In this document: positions 59,329 through 64,000 of the stretch, in pieces | Position numbering within the stretch: the first letter of the stretch is position 1 | How the letters are laid out: each line of letters opens with the position of its first letter | Position numbers and translations under genes: made by a program | Source: CAYRYU01 sp964428355 | Lineage (GTDB): Bacteria; Muiribacteriota; Ozemobacteria; Ozemobacterales; Ozemobacteraceae | DNA length: 64,000 nt | Direction: 5' to 3' | Assembly: GCA_964428355.1 (NCBI GenBank) | Contig: CAYRYU010000007.1 | Coordinates: 62,001 to 126,000, forward strand | Notes under the pieces: generated by a model | The model's database searches: none | Told to the model about the DNA's origin: nothing | The model's input: the letters and a program-made list of their open reading frames with translations, nothing else

Positions 59329-60330
59329 ATGGCGGAGACTAGGTTCTTTCATGTTTCCCCGAAGGGGAAAATGGGACGTCTCCAGAACCTGAAAGAAGCC
59401 CTGGAGTTTCAGAAAAAGGGCGACTACGTCTGGCTCGACTTCCATGACCCGACGCGGGAGCAGCTCGATCCCCTGATAGAAGCATTCGGGGTTCATCCCC
59501 TTTCCATCGAGGACTGCCTGGATGACGATCAGATCCCCAAAATGGAGGACTACCCCACCAACACCTTCTTCCTTTTCAACTATTACGGGTACGAAAACAA
59601 GGAAGTCCTGTCGGACGAGATCGACTTTTGCCTTGGAAAGAATTTCCTGATCAGCGTTTCCGGGCACAATTCGCAGAGCCCGAACTTCTTCGACAAGTTC
59701 GATGAACGGCTTTCCCGGAGTGCCCTGGATATCGGGAAAGGCCCGGAGTATCTGCTCTACGTGATCCTCGACTACATCATAGACCGGAAATTCGCGGTCA
59801 TCGACAGGATCCAGGAGGAGGTGGAAGCCTCCGAAGAGAAGATTCTCAAAAGCCCGGACGACTTCCAGCCGGGGGAACTGATGCAGATCAGGGCATGCCT
59901 CCTGAAGCTCCGCAAGAGCCTGTTCCACGAAAGAGAGGTTCTGATCAGGGTCTGCCGTAAGGACTCCCCTTTCATCGGGGAAAAAGCCATCTATTTCTAC
60001 AGGGATATCTACGACCACCTTGCGAAATTCCTCGAGTTCGTCGAGATCAACAGGGAAATGCTTACCTCCCTGATGGAACTCTACCTTTCGGGCATCAACA
60101 ACCGGATGGCCATGGTTTCCAACCAGATCAACCAGGTCATGCGCCGGCTGACAACGATTTCCGTCATTTTCATGCCCCTCACCATCCTTTCCGGAGTGGG
60201 CGGCATGTCGGAATGGTCCTACATTTGCGGCCCGGAAAACTGGAAGATCTCCTACCCCGCATTTTTCCTCCTCATGGGGGGGATAGGTTATCTGAACTAT
60301 TGGTTGCTGAGGAAACTCGACTGGCTCTGA
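59329..60330 (+). CDS. corA: CorA-type magnesium/cobalt transporter with variant pore motif
   Basis: 333 residues. The large N-terminal cytoplasmic domain (ARETR... to ~265) shows the CorA pattern: VWLDFHDPTREQLDPLIEAF, then GVHPLSIEDCLDDDQIPKME and FFLFNYYGY. The long helix with NNRMAMVSNQINQVMRRLTT leads to two C-terminal membrane helices (TISVIFMPLTILSGVGGMSE; AFFLLMGGIGYLNYWLLRKL). CorA forms pentamers that let Mg2+ or Co2+ through. The usual pore signature GMN reads GMS here (GVGGMSEW), so ion selectivity may differ. The start ATG at 59329 has GGGTGAAACC upstream. Confidence 0.93.
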   Translation: MAETRFFHVSPKGKMGRLQNLKEALEFQKKGDYVWLDFHDPTREQLDPLIEAFGVHPLSIEDCLDDDQIPKMEDYPTNTFFLFNYYGYENKEVLSDEIDFCLGKNFLISVSGHNSQSPNFFDKFDERLSRSALDIGKGPEYLLYVILDYIIDRKFAVIDRIQEEVEASEEKILKSPDDFQPGELMQIRACLLKLRKSLFHEREVLIRVCRKDSPFIGEKAIYFYRDIYDHLAKFLEFVEINREMLTSLMELYLSGINNRMAMVSNQINQVMRRLTTISVIFMPLTILSGVGGMSEWSYICGPENWKISYPAFFLLMGGIGYLNYWLLRKLDWL

Positions 60331-60411
60331 AGCCATTCCGGTCTCCGAAACCGCCGATGCCGATGCGGGTGACTCCCCGGCCGGGACGGGCTGCCGGGTG
60401 GATCGGGTTTC

Positions 60412-61191
60412 TCAGGAAACCTGCCGCGCCTCTCCAGACCACAGGCGGCGCAAGATTTCCCGCGAAAGAAGGATGTACTCGCGGTGTGAGGTGAAAACCT
60501 CCAGGGTGATGGTTCCGTCGTAGACCTTCTTCAGCTCGGGAATCAGCGTTTCCCATTCGATCCTGCCGGCCCCAACCGGGATGTGGAGGTCCCTTTGTCC
60601 ATCGTTGTCGTGCATGTGCACGTGACGAAGAATGTGGGCGAACTCACGCGCGAAGTCGACGGGGTTCCGGCTGTGAAGGTTGAAATGGCCGATATCGAGG
60701 TGAAAGCCCAGGCCGGGGTTCAGTGCGAACAGTTTCCTCAGGTTATCCAGGTTCTCCTTGAAATCTCCGACCGGCTCAAAGACCATCGAGATCCCCAGCG
60801 GTTTGGCGGTTGCTACTATCTGAAGCAGGCATTCCGTCTGGAGGGCGATCCCTTCATCGGCTGAAAATAGCCCGGGGGGCCAGTGTGCGTGGATCGTCAC
60901 CACGTTCACACCGAGCTTCGCGAACACACCGAGGTATTTCCGAGCGACCTCAACGGAGGCTTTCCGGAGCTCCGGAAGAGGGGATCCGATGGGGATGTAC
61001 CAGGCGAGATGTCCAACCGCCCCGAGCCTGAACTCGGAAAGGGCTTTCGATACTGCCGCGATATCGATCCGTTCGGCCTCCCCGAAATCCGGTTCGAAGA
61101 AAAGATCGGCGAAATCGAACCCGTTCCTTCCGATCCAGCGGATCTCCTCGGCGATATCCCTGCGGGGATGGGTTGGATACCCGATCTTCAC
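60412..61191 (-). CDS. Sugar-phosphate isomerase/epimerase-like TIM barrel
   Basis: 259 residues from the GTG at 61191, chosen because AAGGTGG precedes it; the frame continues 18 codons upstream. Xylose-isomerase-like/AP-endonuclease-2 barrel features: IGYPTHPRRDIAEEIRWIGR, NVVTIHAHWPPGLFSADEG, MVFEPVGDF with the metal-binding Glu, FHLDIGHFNLH (Asp/His ligands), HVHMHDNDGQRDLHIPVGAG (His/Asp ligands) and ITLEVFTS (last Glu). All metal ligands are present, so it is probably active. The substrate (a sugar, inositol or hydroxypyruvate) cannot be told. It converges on the corA gene. Confidence 0.88.
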   Translation of the reverse strand: MKIGYPTHPRRDIAEEIRWIGRNGFDFADLFFEPDFGEAERIDIAAVSKALSEFRLGAVGHLAWYIPIGSPLPELRKASVEVARKYLGVFAKLGVNVVTIHAHWPPGLFSADEGIALQTECLLQIVATAKPLGISMVFEPVGDFKENLDNLRKLFALNPGLGFHLDIGHFNLHSRNPVDFAREFAHILRHVHMHDNDGQRDLHIPVGAGRIEWETLIPELKKVYDGTITLEVFTSHREYILLSREILRRLWSGEARQVS

Positions 61192-61392
61192 CTCATTCCA
61201 CCTTCCCTTTCCATCGGAAACCGCTTCTTCCAAACTCGAAAACACTGGGTTTCACGACCTTTCCCTTTATACCAGAACGGTCCGGTCCGGTAAACCCCTC
61301 CGAAAACCGATCCCCTTTTCCCTGAGGAACCGACAGGGTATCATGTCCCGAAAGGTTTCAGCCCCACCGATCGTGTAGAATCCTGAAACGAG

Positions 61393-64000
61393 ATGAAGAA
61401 ACGCCTTTCCGCCATAACCCCTTTCATCCTGCCGTTCATGCTGACGGCGATCCTGATCTGGGTTCTCCAGCAAGCGGAAAGCCGCCGGGAAACCTGGCGG
61501 AAGCGGGAATTCGAAGACCGGCTACGGCAGGAAGCAGTCCAAAGGGTGGAGCTGCTGCAGGTCATCCATCCGTTCGAAGAACAGGTGCGCCGGCGCGGAA
61601 ACCGCATGCAAAAGATCCTGACCCGGTTGCTCGAAACCCGCCGCCCGGAAGGCGGCCCACCCTCCAGTCAGATCCTGGGAAAATGTTTCCTCGATGCGTT
61701 TCCAAAGGCATTTGCACCCTCCTTCCGGCCGCGCGGAACGAAGGTCTGGTTGTTCTCGATCGGTCCCGACCGGAAGCCCGTCCCGATCCCCGGTCCATCT
61801 CTCCAAACGGAGAAGGGGCGGATAATGGCCCGGATCTTCCGATCCTTCTGGGATTACCAGAACCTTTCCAACGAGGAAAGAAGCCGATTGGGAGACCAAT
61901 GCACAGGGACCTTCGGGGACACGTGTCCCCTTTCATTCGTTGCCCCATATCGGAAAGGCCGCGTCACCAACTGTTTTTTCGAGGGAAAGACATGGATGCT
62001 CCTCTGGAACTCTATCCGGTTTGGGAATCGGGACATCGGCGGATTCATCGCCCTCTTTCCCGGAAAAACCGTTTTCTCCTCGAGGCCTTTGTGGCGGGCC
62101 CTCAATTTCCGACCGGCGATTCCTGAAAGTCGTGGGATCCCGGTCCTGGTACCCCAGGAGGACTCATTTCGGAAACTCGAACCGGTTTTCCCGCGGATTT
62201 CGATCCCCCCCGCTCTCCGAAAGCTGGTAATCGAACAATCAAGACTTCCCGCCCGTGGCGAGATCCTCCCCCACCAGGTCTTGAAGGAGTTTCCCGACGC
62301 CTTCCTCTATCGCGGGCTGCTTTCCGTGAATTCGTCCTTCGAGGTCTGGGTGGCGTTTCCGAAGGGCTCACCCCTTTCCGGGAAGGGGCATTCAATCTCC
62401 GGCAATCTCGGCGCGGTTCTTGCCACTTTCTGGGCCGTGGTCTTCCTTCGGATTCTTTGGACCGGGAACCCAATCCACCTCCCGATGAAGGTCTGGCTTC
62501 CGGGTTTCTTTGCATTGGTGGGAGGGCTTCCCCTCACCGCGTTTTATCTCGTCGGGTCGATGCAGATCGAGATCACTCTGAGGCGGGAGATTCTGAGCCT
62601 TCGCGAGAACGCGATCGCGCAGCTCGAAGGGATCGACTCGGGGAACTCCGCCCAGTTCACGAATTTCGGAACCACCTGCCGGAAGGTCATTTCTTCTCCC
62701 CCATGGTTTGCCGGCGTCCTTGGAAGAAAGCCGGAATTCGGTCTCAAAGCGGCCCGGATCGCGCACGATTCCTTCCGGTCGGCCGGAATCCCGCTCGAAA
62801 CCGTGCTGTTCATCCCCTTCGGGGAAAGCTCCCGTGTGTTCTGTTTCGGTTCCAGGCTATCGAAGGGACAGGCGTCGGGAGTCGTCGATCTATATGAAAG
62901 CACTATCATCCCCGTTCTCCAGCCCCTCTTTTTTCTTGATCCCACAAGATTCGAAAACACCCCGACCGATGCGAAGATGGTGGGACAATGGCTCCAGAAG
63001 ACCGGGGTATTCGGAGACAACGGGATTTTCAAGAGGGATTACATCCTCGTGGGAATGGGAAAGGGGGCGGTTTCAACCACCGCGGGAAAGAGCGTTCTCC
63101 ACTACTTCGATTTCCTTTCCCCCAAGAGCGTTCCCGACCAGTTCGTGGCTTTCATCGCNNNNNNNNNNNNNNNNNNNNNNNNNNNNNNNNNNNNNNNNNN
63201 NNNNNNNNNNNNNNNNNNNNNNNNNNNNNNNNNNNNNNNNNNNNNNNNNNNNNNNNNNACTTCGATTTCCTTTCCCCCAAGAGCGTTCCCGACCAGTTCG
63301 TGGCTTTCATCGCAAATCCTGCGGGGGGATACCTCCTGAGACTGAGGAGGGTGGTCCGGAAATTCAACGGTTCGATCGGAGACCCGCGGCGCTGGATCGC
63401 CCTGGGAGTGAGAACGGGCGAGGGAATGGAGCCGGACCGCCCCCGCCTTTCGGGCAAGTTCTGGGGTACCGGCTTCGGGCGGAAACTCCGAAGGGACATG
63501 GAAATCGCGGAGCAGCTTGATTCGAGGAGAGTCAGCGAAACGGAAAGCTCGGTTTTCGTTGCCTATCCCTGCCGGCAGGCCCCAGGGCTGATCCTCGGAA
63601 CCCATGTTCCTCTGGACGTCCCCAGGCGGAATGCCCAGGCGGGGAAGATGATACTCGACACCCTGACGGGTGGAATCGGGCTTTTCATCTTCCTCATCGC
63701 ATCTTTCGTCTCCCGGAATCTTGTCTCCCCACTGAAAAGGATCGAGGAAGGACTCCTGGAGGTCGCTTCAGGACACCTGGGGGTGAGGGTCGCCGTGGAA
63801 CGGGAGGATGAACTGGGTGAGATGACACGCTCCCTCGACCTGATGATCCGCGGACTCGAGAACCGCCGTGACCTCGGACGATTCGTCTCCGGGACCCTTG
63901 ACGCCGCGGTGTCACAGGTTTCGGAAGAGGAGATCTGGGCTCCCGTGAAAAGGCCGGGGGCGGTTCTCGTTTCCGACCTGAGAGATTTTACCTCCCATTC
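61393..64000 (+). CDS. Membrane HAMP-linked class III cyclase, 3' end off the window
   Basis: Starts at the ATG at 61393 (weak ACGAG site) and is open to the window edge. A first membrane segment spans ~7-22 (AITPFILPFMLTAILIWVLQ), then a large extracytoplasmic region, a pair of central segments (~330-385, LGAVLATFWAVVFLRILW; FFALVGGLPLTAFYLVG) and a second sensor region. Taken literally, the N gap breaks the frame; merging the 55-bp duplicate restores FVAFIANPAGGYLLRL and one continuous protein. After that come a membrane helix (GGIGLFIFLIASFVSRNLVS), HAMP (PLKRIEEGLLEVASGHLGVR) and the start of a cyclase domain (GAVLVSDLRDFTSHS). The layout parallels the two SpoIIE phosphatases, with cyclase output in place of PP2C. 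Confidence 0.85.
63104..63158 (+). repeat. 55-bp contig-end overlap, left copy
   Basis: These 55 bases are identical to 63259-63313 on the other side of the N run. Length 55 is a common assembler k-mer size, which points to unmerged contig ends. Confidence 0.95.
63159..63258. other. False assembly gap, 100 N
   Basis: Exactly 100 N between two identical 55-base flanks. Collapsing the duplicate and removing the N (155 bases) restores the cyclase reading frame, so nothing is likely missing. Confidence 0.92.
63259..63313 (+). repeat. 55-bp contig-end overlap, right copy
   Basis: Identical to 63104-63158; continues into AAATCCTGCGG, the true continuation of the gene. Confidence 0.95.

Noticed and set aside
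63104..63313. 55-bp direct repeats as a target-site duplication around a mobile element
   Set aside because: The intervening sequence is exactly 100 N, and collapsing the repeats restores the reading frame, so an assembly artefact is the simpler reading.

Overview
The window looks like a scaffold from a GC-rich, Gram-negative (diderm) bacterium, probably a metagenome-assembled genome. It has many lipoprotein signal peptides, secretin-type and type II secretion-type domains, Shine-Dalgarno-led genes, frequent ATGA stop/start overlaps, and two runs of exactly 100 N. The lineage cannot be fixed from the sequence. The number of large membrane SpoIIE-type phosphatases and class III cyclases would fit an under-sampled phylum such as Riflebacteria/Ozemobacterota, but that is a guess. 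I recognised no rRNA, tRNA, transposase, phage or CRISPR array.

Layout. 0-7.3 kb: a leftward membrane protein cut by the edge, a SAM methyltransferase, a large proline-rich protein with a coupled 55-residue membrane protein, ruvC, a cold-shock protein, lysS, and a leftward orphan secretin-N-domain protein. 7.6-14.3 kb: exported or envelope proteins (Cys-rich protein, VWA protein, membrane-anchored nuclease), an M20 amidohydrolase and a CPBP protease. 14.6-22.8 kb: four lipoprotein genes in a row, the last three being paralogues made by tandem duplication. 22.8-27.2 kb: a SNF2 helicase and a SWIM zinc-finger protein, a common gene pair. 27.2-33.9 kb: a leftward operon with two ~1000-residue membrane SpoIIE/RsbU-like phosphatases. 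34.0-36.4 kb: a leftward, translationally coupled operon of two winged-helix-type proteins and an ArsA/Get3-like ATPase, with a promoter and a palindromic operator.

37.3-43.5 kb: a lipoprotein with a coupled mini-protein, then an operon of a 130-residue protein, a membrane protein ending in a (Ser-Ala-Cys-His)n tail, a radical SAM/SPASM enzyme with a PqqD/RRE-like N-terminus, and a membrane protein. This is the best candidate here for an undescribed peptide-modification system. 43.6-48.6 kb: a GspF-like pair, an AIM24-family protein, a GAF-cyclase and a GIY-YIG protein. 48.8-57 kb: a YqiJ-like / flotillin / giant AAA+ ATPase operon behind a strong promoter. 57-64 kb: an ankyrin protein, a metallopeptidase, a cupin, a CorA-type transporter, a sugar-isomerase-like TIM barrel and a membrane HAMP-cyclase running off the right edge.

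Two structural points stand out. A ~180 bp palindrome-rich element occurs twice, each time inside a gene, in the same orientation and reading frame (SNF2 helicase and radical SAM enzyme), like a protein-coding palindromic repeat. The N gap near 63.2 kb is flanked by an identical 55 bp sequence on both sides, so it is almost certainly an unmerged contig overlap; removing one copy plus the Ns restores one open reading frame. The N gap at 53.7 kb shows no such overlap and is probably a real gap.
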